Shown here piece by piece: positions 1 through 5,206 of a stretch of 5,206 bases of DNA; the first letter of the stretch is position 1, and every line of letters begins with the position of its first letter. The stretch is from Comamonadaceae bacterium (lineage in GTDB: Bacteria > Pseudomonadota > Gammaproteobacteria > Burkholderiales > Burkholderiaceae_C). The stretch is taken from assembly GCA_947466165.1 (NCBI GenBank), contig CANIDW010000140.1:1-5206 (forward strand), in the 5' to 3' direction. Position numbers and translations under genes: made by a program. Under the pieces are notes generated by a model that saw only the letters and a program-made list of their open reading frames with translations, did not search any database and was not told where the DNA came from.

Positions 1-1169
1 CCATGCTCGATCAGATTGAGCGTTTGAATCCTGACGACGTCCAAGGCTTCAAAGATTTGATGAAGGCCTCTGAAAAATGCTTCCAGCTGGGCTTTATCGA
101 GCTGGGCATGGTGCCTTTTGAGACCCTCGGCGATGTCATCAAAGCCATGCCCAATCTGGCGCGCATGCAAGCCTGGCGCTCGATTTACAGCATGGTCGCC
201 AAGTACATCAAGCATCCCAAGCTGCGCATCGTCATGAGTTTTCACCCCCTCCTCATTGGCGGGAATCCTTACTCAGTCACTTGTGTTTACGCGCTGATTC
301 ACTCGCTGGAGCGTCGCTGGGGGGTTCACTCGGCCATGGGCGGCACGGGCGCGATTGTGAGCGAGCTGGTCAAACTGCTGGATGAACGCGGCGTCAAAAT
401 TCACTACAACAGCCCCGTGACCCGCATCCGCGTTGAAGGCGGCCAGGCGCGCGGCGTTGAACTTGCCAGCGGTCAGTACATACCCGCAGACATTGTGGTG
501 AGCAATGCAGATGCGGCTTGGACGTATCGCCACCTGATTGAGCCGCAACACCGCAAGCACTGGACCGACAAACGCATTGCCAAAGGTAAATATTCATCTG
601 GCTTGTTTGTCTGGTATTTCGGAACCAACCGCCGGTACGAAGACGTTCCTCACCACATGATGGTTTTAGGCCCCCGCTACAAAGGTCTGCTGCAGGATAT
701 TTTTAAAAACCATACGCTCTCCAAAGACTTCAGTTTGTATCTGTACCGCCCTACGGCGACAGATCCTTCGCTGGCACCTGAGGGCTGCGACAGTTTTTAT
801 GTGCTTTCTGTGGTGCCCAATCTCAGCAGTCAAACCGATTGGCCGGCAGTCACTGAGCAGTACCGCGATGCCATCGCCACCGTGCTGGAAGAAAGCGTGC
901 TGCCCGATCTCAAGCAGCATGTGGTTTCGTCGAAGGTGACAACGCCGCAAGATTTCCAAGACCGTTTATGGTCTTACAAAGGTGCGGGTTTTGGCCTGGA
1001 GCCCATCCTGGTGCAAAGTGCCTGGTTCAGACCGCATAACAAATGCCAAGACGTGAAGAGTCTTTTTATGGTGGGTGCCAGCAGCCAGCCCGGTGCCGGC
1101 GTGCCCAGTGTCTTGATGTCCGCAAAAATGCTCGAACAGGTGGTACCTGATGTCAAATCCTTCGCTTGA
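1..1169 (+). CDS. crtI: Phytoene desaturase CrtI, 5'-truncated by window edge
   Basis: FAD-dependent, membrane-associated desaturase that converts 15-cis-phytoene stepwise to neurosporene or lycopene. The reading frame is open from the first bases (first full codon at 3), and 388 residues are visible. CrtI proteins are usually about 490-520 residues, so roughly 110-120 N-terminal residues, including the Rossmann GxGxxG, lie outside the window; the ATG at 3 is probably internal. Family blocks in visible numbering: MQAWRSIYS 55-63, FHPLLIGGNPY 80-90, MGGTGAIV 112-119, DFSLYLYRPTATDPSLAPEG 242-261, QSAWFRPHN 338-346, and the C-terminal FAD-binding block at about 355-376. In that block the common GAGTHPGAG reads GASSQPGAG. 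The stop overlaps the crtB start by 20 nt, which suggests translational coupling. The step number (three or four desaturations) cannot be read from sequence. Confidence 0.95.
   Translation, partial: MLDQIERLNPDDVQGFKDLMKASEKCFQLGFIELGMVPFETLGDVIKAMPNLARMQAWRSIYSMVAKYIKHPKLRIVMSFHPLLIGGNPYSVTCVYALIHSLERRWGVHSAMGGTGAIVSELVKLLDERGVKIHYNSPVTRIRVEGGQARGVELASGQYIPADIVVSNADAAWTYRHLIEPQHRKHWTDKRIAKGKYSSGLFVWYFGTNRRYEDVPHHMMVLGPRYKGLLQDIFKNHTLSKDFSLYLYRPTATDPSLAPEGCDSFYVLSVVPNLSSQTDWPAVTEQYRDAIATVLEESVLPDLKQHVVSSKVTTPQDFQDRLWSYKGAGFGLEPILVQSAWFRPHNKCQDVKSLFMVGASSQPGAGVPSVLMSAKMLEQVVPDVKSFA
1138..1143 (+). promoter_or_regulatory. Probable ribosome binding site of crtB
   Basis: AGGTGG lies 6 nt before the ATG at 1150, inside the last codons of crtI. 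It supports the 1150 start over the internal ATG at crtB residue 34, which sits just before the conserved SKSFF block. Confidence 0.5.
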
Positions 1170-2247
1170 TACAAGCCTTTCTCAAGACCTCCATGCAAAT
1201 CCACATCCTGTGGATTTGAGTTATGACTTGGAGGCTTGCACTGAACTGATGCGCGGCGGCTCCAAATCTTTTTTTGCAGCTTCCAAACTGTTGCCGGCTC
1301 GACTGCGTCCACCCGCCATTGCTTTGTATGCTTTTTGCCGCTTGGCTGACGATGCCATCGATACCGGTTCAGACCCCATGGTGGCCATGCAAGACTTGCA
1401 TTCGCGCTTAGAGGCTATTTACGCAGGGCGCCCCGGCCCCCAAGACGCCGACAGGGCTTTGACATTGGTGGTGCATCGCTATGGCATTCCCAGTGGTTTG
1501 CTGGAAGCCCTGCTGGACGGGTTTTTGTGGGACTCTCAGGGCCGGCGCTACGAGACCCTGGCCGACGTGGAAGCCTACGGTGCAAGGGTGGCGGGCACGG
1601 TGGGTGCCATGATGTCGCTCATCATGGGCGCGTCCACTGACACGGCCATAGCCCGCGCCAGCGAACTGGGTGTGGCCATGCAACTGACCAATATTGCGCG
1701 TGATATTGGTGAAGACGCGCGAAATGGCCGCTTGTACATTCCGCGTGCCTGGTTCCGTGAGATTGGCATGGATGCAGATGCCTGGTTGGCCAATCCTGTC
1801 TTTGATTCCCGCATTGCAGGCTTTACGCAGCGTTTGCTGTTGCGTGCAGATGCTCTTTACCGGCGTGGCGAGTTCGGGTTGTCTGAATTGAGCTGGGACT
1901 GCCGGCCCGCCATTCAAGCGGCCCGCTTGGTTTACGCCGAGATAGGCAAACAACTGGAGCGCGAAGGACTTAACTCTGTGAACCGCCGGACCGTTGTGTC
2001 TACGCGCCGCAAACTTGCTCTGATTGCCAGGGCTGCCTCGGTCGCATTCATGGTGCCTGCAGCGCCTGCCGTCGCACTGAGCCCCGTGCCGGCCATTCAT
2101 TACCTGGTCGACATTGTCAGCAAAGAGCGAGACCCCTCTGAGCCCGTCAAACTCTGGACTGTCCCGTCCCGCAGTTTTGATGAGCGTGTGGAGTGGATGG
2201 TGGATTTGTTCGGCAAACTGGAACAGCGGGAAAGAACCGTTCGCTAG
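1150..2247 (+). CDS. crtB: Phytoene synthase CrtB
   Basis: Head-to-head prenyl synthase that condenses two geranylgeranyl diphosphates, via prephytoene diphosphate, to phytoene: the first committed carotenoid step, performed by a soluble or peripheral enzyme with Mg2+. The protein has 365 residues. Visible blocks: SKSFFAASKLLP 38-49; first aspartate-rich motif DDAID 67-71 within YAFCRLADDAID; RYETLADVEAYGARVAGTVG 133-152; second motif at 181-198 with D185 and D189 (NIARDIGEDARNGRLYIP); C-terminal AARLVYAEIGKQLE 257-270 and STRRKLAL 284-291. All catalytic aspartates are present. The roughly 65 residues after 300 are longer than in many CrtB proteins and rich in Ala/Pro at first. The start at 1150 is supported by an AGGTGG, and the gene overlaps crtI by 20 nt. 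The next small gene's ribosome binding site overlaps its stop codon. A perfect inverted repeat lies at codons 16-23. Confidence 0.97.
   Translation: MSNPSLDTSLSQDLHANPHPVDLSYDLEACTELMRGGSKSFFAASKLLPARLRPPAIALYAFCRLADDAIDTGSDPMVAMQDLHSRLEAIYAGRPGPQDADRALTLVVHRYGIPSGLLEALLDGFLWDSQGRRYETLADVEAYGARVAGTVGAMMSLIMGASTDTAIARASELGVAMQLTNIARDIGEDARNGRLYIPRAWFREIGMDADAWLANPVFDSRIAGFTQRLLLRADALYRRGEFGLSELSWDCRPAIQAARLVYAEIGKQLEREGLNSVNRRTVVSTRRKLALIARAASVAFMVPAAPAVALSPVPAIHYLVDIVSKERDPSEPVKLWTVPSRSFDERVEWMVDLFGKLEQRERTVR
1196..1218. repeat. Perfect 10-bp inverted repeat with 3-nt loop in early crtB
   Basis: CAAATCCACA (1196-1205), loop TCC (1206-1208), TGTGGATTTG (1209-1218). The arms are exact reverse complements; the flanking pair G1195/A1219 does not continue the stem. 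It encodes CrtB residues 16-23, before the conserved synthase core. No T-run follows, so it does not look like an intrinsic terminator. In mRNA it could fold about 46 nt downstream of the crtB start; as DNA it could be a palindromic protein site. Its function is not known. Confidence 0.85.
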
Positions 2248-2250
2248 GGT
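2246..2250 (+). promoter_or_regulatory. Ribosome binding site deciding the TTG start of the small membrane-protein gene
   Basis: AGGGT overlaps the last two bases of the crtB TAG stop and lies 7 nt before the TTG at 2258. There is no ATG or GTG nearby in this frame, so this site is the main reason for choosing the TTG. Ribosomes terminating on crtB would be positioned directly here. Confidence 0.5.
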
Positions 2251-2257
2251 CTTCGTT

Positions 2258-2407
2258 TTGCTGAAAATCTTCGAAGTTTTGGTTTTGCTGGGCGCCGGCG
2301 TTTTATTTTTTTGGTGGCAGTTCGACGACTTACGCCGTGCCAGGGAAAGCAGCCGCCAGAAAAATAAGCTTGACTCCAAGTCTCAGAAAGACCTCGATGG
2401 GGCCTGA
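2258..2407 (+). CDS. Small single-pass membrane protein (49 aa), TTG start, function unknown
   Basis: I do not recognise a named family. From the TTG at 2258 the frame gives 49 residues: a hydrophobic segment at about 4-20 (IFEVLVLLGAGVLFFWW), then a strongly charged tail (QFDDLRRARESSRQKNK, 21-37, then Lys/Asp/Ser-rich). This is the pattern of a one-helix inner-membrane protein with a basic cytoplasmic tail. Evidence that it is a gene: it begins 10 nt after the crtB stop behind AGGGT, its stop overlaps the next start by 11 nt, and without it there would be about 150 nt of non-coding sequence in an otherwise gap-free operon. Alternatives are a start at CTG 2261 or at an in-frame ATG at 2180 inside crtB, the latter less likely. 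It could be an assembly or scaffold peptide of the photosynthetic membrane; that is inference only. Confidence 0.55.
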   Translation: MLKIFEVLVLLGAGVLFFWWQFDDLRRARESSRQKNKLDSKSQKDLDGA

Positions 2408-2849
2408 TCTGAAAGTCATTCACCTGGTGAGCGCTTGCCTTTTTTTGGGCAATGTGATTGTCAGTGGTGTTTGGGCCTTGCTGGCTGAGCGCACCCGTGA
2501 CCACGCCATTATCCAATTCAGCAATCGATTAGTCCTGATCACCGATCTCATGTTCACCCTGGTGGGCGCCATCGGTGTGGTGTGGACAGGGCACGCCATG
2601 GCACAAAATTACGGCGGTGAAGCCGGTCATCCGTGGATTCAATGGTCTTATGCCTTACTTACATTCTCCGGCTTGATATGGCTGTTTGTGCTGGTGCCCA
2701 TTCAATTAAAGCAGCGTGCCTTGCTGCGCAACAGTAGCGTCGTCTGCGAAAAATACTGGCGCCTTTCGCAGGTATGGAAAATTGCCGGCGCTATTGCAAC
2801 CTTGCTGCCTTTGCCGATCGTTTACCTCATGGTCACCAAGTCGGTCTGA
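2397..2849 (+). CDS. DUF2269-family integral membrane protein
   Basis: Predicted inner-membrane protein of 150 residues with four hydrophobic segments, at about 7-29, 45-68, 81-103 and 127-146. It follows the DUF2269 pattern as I know it: LKxxHLxSAxLFLG at the N-terminus (His9), R-x-V-x-x-x-D followed by FT (D50, T54), a Trp then a PxQxK segment after helix 3 (W95, Q103), a YWRL..W block (120-127) and a closing YLMVTK (143-148). The ATG at 2397 is preferred over an in-frame ATG at 2337 because it places the first helix where the family has it and has a purine-rich AGAAAG 6 nt upstream. It overlaps the preceding small gene by 11 nt. No biochemical function is established for the family. In some betaproteobacterial clusters, as I recall, tspO lies after crtB; this protein is not TspO-like (four spans, no TspO motifs) but occupies that place. 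Confidence 0.8.
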   Translation: MGPDLKVIHLVSACLFLGNVIVSGVWALLAERTRDHAIIQFSNRLVLITDLMFTLVGAIGVVWTGHAMAQNYGGEAGHPWIQWSYALLTFSGLIWLFVLVPIQLKQRALLRNSSVVCEKYWRLSQVWKIAGAIATLLPLPIVYLMVTKSV

Positions 2850-2862
2850 CCGCCCAGCGCAC

Positions 2863-3795
2863 ATGAGTCCGGCAAAGCGCCCTGCTTCGACAGCCTTGCC
2901 ACTTACCTCCCGTATCGTTTTGATCACTGGCGCAGCCTCTGGCATTGGTGCTGCTACGGCCCTGGAAGTTGTGGCCCAAGGCGGCACACCTGTGCTCGTG
3001 GATTGTGACGAAGAGCCGCTGGCGCACATGGCGCAGCGCTGTGGGCCTGACACTCTTTATCAGACTGCAGATGTGTCTGATCTTTTGACGATGCAAGCCG
3101 TGGTTGAAAAAACACTGGCGGTGCACGGCCGCATTGATATTGTTTTTGCCAATGCCGGGGTTGCCGCATTTGGTCCGTTGGCACATGTCGATCCGGGAGC
3201 CTGGAAGCGCTGCATGGAAGTCAATGTCTTTGGTGTTTTCAATACCGTGCGCTCAGCACTGGCAGCATTGATGCAGCAGCATGGCTATGTCTTGATCAAT
3301 GCCTCGGTGTCCTCATTTGCCCACCCGCCCATGATGTCGGCTTATGCGGGCAGCAAATCGGCGGTGGAGGCTATGGCCAACTCCTGGCGTATCGAGTTGG
3401 CAGCGCACAGGGTTGCTGTGGGTGTGTTGCACGCCGGTTGGGTACGCACGCCCTTGGTGAGCGAAGGCGCTTTGCACCCGGGCTTTGTGCGTTTACGCGC
3501 CACCATGCCCGGCCCCTTGAACCGTGAAACATCACCGGAAGAAACAGCCCGCGTCATTGTGCGCGCCATGGTGAAACGGCAGCCCAGAGTATGGCTGCCG
3601 GGGTGGATGCGCATTTTGTTTGCACTGCGTGCTTTATTGCACATGCCATTTGCAGAGCGTGAGCTGCTGCGTGCCGCCCCTGAAATAGAAGCCATGTACC
3701 TGGAGGGTTTGCACGCAGAGGGGGCCTTGGCCTCGAGCTTCGGGCCGAGAGAGCGTGAGCGCACATTGCGCCGTTCGCAGCAAACCGGCCGCTGA
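2863..3795 (+). CDS. Short-chain dehydrogenase/reductase (SDR), substrate unknown
   Basis: Classical SDR fold oxidoreductase of 310 residues; cytoplasmic or membrane-peripheral. Seen: cofactor loop TGAASGIG 22-29; acidic D47 at the end of strand 2, which usually favours NAD(H) over NADP(H); NAG 97-99; catalytic tetrad N121, S148, Y161 and K165 (YAGSK). The usual PG motif after strand 6 reads AG (191-192). After the core, residues 237-310 form an extension with a W/L/R-rich amphipathic-looking stretch (about 244-262) and an Arg-rich tail, longer than typical 250-residue SDRs and possibly a membrane-contact region. The start at 2863 is the ATG nearest the fold, but no clear Shine-Dalgarno precedes it; upstream in-frame starts would lie inside the DUF2269 gene. 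It follows that gene by 13 nt, so it is probably co-transcribed with crtI-crtB. A role on a carotenoid, bacteriochlorophyll or retinoid-like alcohol/ketone is possible, but nothing in the sequence fixes the substrate. Confidence 0.92.
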   Translation: MSPAKRPASTALPLTSRIVLITGAASGIGAATALEVVAQGGTPVLVDCDEEPLAHMAQRCGPDTLYQTADVSDLLTMQAVVEKTLAVHGRIDIVFANAGVAAFGPLAHVDPGAWKRCMEVNVFGVFNTVRSALAALMQQHGYVLINASVSSFAHPPMMSAYAGSKSAVEAMANSWRIELAAHRVAVGVLHAGWVRTPLVSEGALHPGFVRLRATMPGPLNRETSPEETARVIVRAMVKRQPRVWLPGWMRILFALRALLHMPFAERELLRAAPEIEAMYLEGLHAEGALASSFGPRERERTLRRSQQTGR

Positions 3796-3797
3796 GT

Positions 3798-5018
3798 TCA
3801 TGCGCGTCTGGGCATGCGCCAGGGCAACATCATGCGTACAGGCAAGGAAACCACTCTTGGAATGTCCAGCGACTCATGCACGGCAGTGACCTTCTCACCC
3901 AATAGATCCGTGCGCAGCAATGAACGCACATAAAACGGCGTGTCTTCCAGGGTGGCGAGGATTTCAGGGCTGCTTTCTGATTCAGAACACATGCTGCGTG
4001 CAATTCTCCAGCCGGAAGCCGGCAGGTGATGACGCTTTGGTGCTGTGAATGCCGCGTGGTTGCCATCCGGAGAAAAGCGCTGCGCCACCACGCGGCCGGG
4101 ACCTTGTTTGGGCCTGACGTCGTAAACCACACTGGTGTCACCATTGGCCATTTCGGCGCGCGCCCAATCCCAATCCTTGAAACCATGGTCTACAGGCTCA
4201 TCGCCTTCGTTAGAGTCAAGGTAGGCATGGCCCTGCCATTGCAGTCCGGGGCTGCTCATCTCAACTTCAACGCGCGAACAAGGGGCGATGGGTCCCCAGC
4301 GGTGCCGGCCCATGTTGTCCAAGGGCGTGACAAATTGACACAGGCCCGCAGGCCGCACAGTCACACGACCCCGCACCCGCATGGGCCAAGGCACGTTGAT
4401 CTCATCAATATCAATGGTCAAAGCTTGACCATCCCAGCGTAAACAGCTGGGGCCGATTTTGAAGTGGTTTGCGCTGCGCTCTGTGTGCGAGCGACCCCGC
4501 TCGGTCATGGTCCAGCGCTTGCCTGATTTGCCATAGAGTGCAACATTCAAGGCACAGAAATTGTCCGGATCAGCAAGGCCACCTCCCTTGTGACGAGCCC
4601 ATGCGTAATAAGGTGAAAACACACTGCCGACGAAAGCGATGATGGTCAGCCCGTGCTGGCCATCGTCGCTCAGGGCATCGACATACCACCAGAGATAACC
4701 ACCCGGCGGGACTTCCTGGTCAAACCGAGGTCCGCCATCAGCGTCGCGGCCGCCAACCGCCCGGACATGGCCGCCATCGGCACGCCCGGACCCGGATGCA
4801 CGCTGCCCCCCGCCGTGTACAGGCCCGGTATTTTGCTGCGAGAAGAGTGGCGCGCAAAGGCCGACATCCAGCCGTGGGTCGCTTGTCCATACAGAGCGCC
4901 CCCACTGCCCGGGAAGAGTTGCGCAAAGTCCTTGGGCAATGTACGCACCACTTGCTGGGGCGTAGCCTGAATTTCCAGGCCACAGCGACGCATCAGGGCC
5001 AGGCTGCTTGTTTCGCAC
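3798..5018 (-). CDS. crtC: Acyclic carotenoid 1,2-hydratase CrtC (hydroxyneurosporene synthase)
   Basis: Cofactor-independent hydratase that adds water across the C-1,2 double bond of neurosporene or lycopene to give 1-hydroxy carotenoids. From the GTG at 5018 it has 406 residues. Blocks: GGPRFDQEVPPGGY 95-108, WWYVDALSDDG 110-120, GSVFSPYYAWAR 131-142, ALNVALYGKSGKRWTMTERG 156-175, HRWGPIAP 239-246, GHAYLDSN 263-270, HESLDIPRVVS 381-391 and an LPWRMPRR end. Residues recalled as important in the Rubrivivax gelatinosus enzyme (His239, Trp241, Tyr266, Asp268) fall at exactly these numbers with this start. The start is the uncertain part. There is no ATG, GTG or TTG in frame between 5018 and the conserved core, while GTG 5018 has AAGGAG 8 nt upstream. 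Alternatives are GTG 5081, TTG 5138, or a CTG at 4673 that would lose the conserved WWYVDA segment. The first 116 codons overlap crtD in the -1 frame. The function is secure, the start moderately so. Confidence 0.93.
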   Translation of the reverse strand: MRNKQPGPDASLWPGNSGYAPASGAYIAQGLCATLPGQWGRSVWTSDPRLDVGLCAPLFSQQNTGPVHGGGQRASGSGRADGGHVRAVGGRDADGGPRFDQEVPPGGYLWWYVDALSDDGQHGLTIIAFVGSVFSPYYAWARHKGGGLADPDNFCALNVALYGKSGKRWTMTERGRSHTERSANHFKIGPSCLRWDGQALTIDIDEINVPWPMRVRGRVTVRPAGLCQFVTPLDNMGRHRWGPIAPCSRVEVEMSSPGLQWQGHAYLDSNEGDEPVDHGFKDWDWARAEMANGDTSVVYDVRPKQGPGRVVAQRFSPDGNHAAFTAPKRHHLPASGWRIARSMCSESESSPEILATLEDTPFYVRSLLRTDLLGEKVTAVHESLDIPRVVSLPVRMMLPWRMPRRA

Positions 5019-5206
5019 GCTTGTATCTCCTTGGGGTTGAATGAGTGGGTGTCGCCATCGGCTGGCGCATTGACGAGGCACAAAATTCTTTCCAGACCTG
5101 GCCGGGCCAGCCCGGTGTCGCTGCGGTCCTGTGCACAAACATACACCGTTCCTTGCGCCGGCAGTCTGCGCTTTTGAAAAATATCATCGAATTCACGTCG
5201 ATAGTC
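4670..5206 (-). CDS. crtD: 1-hydroxy/methoxy-carotenoid 3,4-desaturase CrtD, 5'-truncated by window edge
   Basis: FAD-dependent carotenoid 3,4-desaturase (methoxyneurosporene dehydrogenase) that acts after CrtC in the spheroidene/spirilloxanthin branch. Only the C-terminal 178 residues are visible; the frame runs open to the window edge with a typical CrtD segment (DYRREFDDIFQKRRLP then TVYVCAQDR at 20-28), so a full gene of about 500 codons is expected. Diagnostic blocks: FPGSGGALYGQATHGWMSAF 98-117, and IPGLYTAGGSVHPGPGVPM 126-144 followed by SGRLAA 148-153, the C-terminal FAD-contacting part of the CrtI/CrtD superfamily. GGSVHPGPGVPM distinguishes CrtD from the CrtI-type motif seen in this window's own crtI. 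It ends GGMSMP, then TGA. crtC lies downstream on the same strand and overlaps it in the -1 frame, so the two are almost certainly co-transcribed and translationally linked. Confidence 0.95.
   Translation of the reverse strand, partial: DYRREFDDIFQKRRLPAQGTVYVCAQDRSDTGLARPGLERILCLVNAPADGDTHSFNPKEIQACETSSLALMRRCGLEIQATPQQVVRTLPKDFAQLFPGSGGALYGQATHGWMSAFARHSSRSKIPGLYTAGGSVHPGPGVPMAAMSGRLAAATLMADLGLTRKSRRVVISGGMSMP
5027..5032 (-). promoter_or_regulatory. Ribosome binding site deciding the crtC GTG start
   Basis: On the minus strand AAGGAG is followed by 8 nt and then GTG (5018-5016). It sits inside crtD, encoding Lys-Glu of the NPKEIQ segment. It is the best Shine-Dalgarno match I found upstream of any gene in the window and the main sequence argument for the 406-residue CrtC. 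It could still be a chance match inside coding sequence. Confidence 0.55.

Noticed and set aside
2265..2280. Imperfect palindrome around CTTCGAAG at the start of the small membrane-protein gene
   Set aside because: Only an 8-bp core plus three outer pairs after a mismatch, with no loop for an RNA hairpin. Expected by chance in a window this size.
2255..2290. 9-bp direct repeat GTTTTGCTG (2255-2263 and 2282-2290)
   Set aside because: The two copies are 27 nt apart, in the same reading frame, and both encode Val-Leu-Leu of the hydrophobic region. Protein composition explains it.
1408..2379. Long minus-strand open frame (323 codons) opposite crtB
   Set aside because: It is antisense to a secure crtB gene, its translation has no recognisable domain, and it runs on across the crtB-small gene junction. 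It looks like a by-product of crtB codon usage.
3800..3822. Repeated GCGCATG words at the end of crtC as a possible terminator stem
   Set aside because: They are mainly direct repeats encoding Arg-Met/Arg-Ala, with only about 4 bp of pairing and no T-run.
4026..4442. Plus-strand open frame (138 codons) opposite crtC
   Set aside because: It is antisense to well-conserved CrtC coding sequence, has no recognisable domain and no convincing ribosome binding site.
4670..4672. CTG overlapping the crtD TGA stop (CTGA) as the crtC start
   Set aside because: It resembles ATGA-type coupling but would remove the conserved GGPRFD...WWYVDA segment; it has no good ribosome binding site. Kept only as an alternative.
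1..5206. PpsR/CrtJ-type operator (TGT-N12-ACA) or promoter within the window
   Set aside because: I found no convincing match at any gene junction. All junctions are overlaps or gaps under 15 nt, so promoters for both operons are expected outside the window.

Overview
The window is part of a carotenoid (crt) block of a purple-type photosynthesis gene cluster. CrtI, CrtB, CrtC and CrtD sequences resemble those of phototrophic Burkholderiales (Rubrivivax / Rhodoferax / Limnohabitans type) more than alphaproteobacteria, and base composition looks moderately GC-rich by eye. A betaproteobacterial, Comamonadaceae-like phototroph or aerobic anoxygenic phototroph is my inference; no taxon-specific marker is present.

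Layout. Plus strand, 1-3795: crtI (phytoene desaturase, N-terminal part outside the window), crtB (phytoene synthase, overlapping crtI by 20 nt), a 49-residue single-span membrane protein with a probable TTG start, a four-helix DUF2269-type membrane protein overlapping it by 11 nt, and a short-chain dehydrogenase/reductase (SDR) 13 nt further on. This looks like one tightly packed transcription unit. Minus strand, 5206-3798: crtD (hydroxy/methoxy-carotenoid 3,4-desaturase, N-terminal part outside the window) followed by crtC (carotenoid 1,2-hydratase). The two units are convergent, with only 2 nt between the SDR and crtC stop codons and no visible terminator. No stretch longer than about 15 nt is non-coding, and I see no RNA gene, mobile element, CRISPR array or promoter.

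How the genes work together. CrtB condenses two geranylgeranyl diphosphates to phytoene, CrtI desaturates phytoene to neurosporene or lycopene, CrtC hydrates the C-1,2 end group, and CrtD adds the 3,4 double bond. With CrtF and possibly CrtA (not in the window) this leads to spheroidene- or spirilloxanthin-type carotenoids. The three genes between crtB and the crtC stop have no assigned carotenoid role and are the accessory part of the window.

Most worth a second look: (1) the conserved CrtC core has no ATG, GTG or TTG close upstream. The best start is a GTG at 5018 behind a perfect AAGGAG, so about 349 nt of crtD would be read in two frames. (2) A perfect 10-bp inverted repeat with a 3-nt loop lies in the first codons of crtB. 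(3) The 49-aa protein, DUF2269 protein and SDR form an uncharacterised set embedded in the carotenoid operon.
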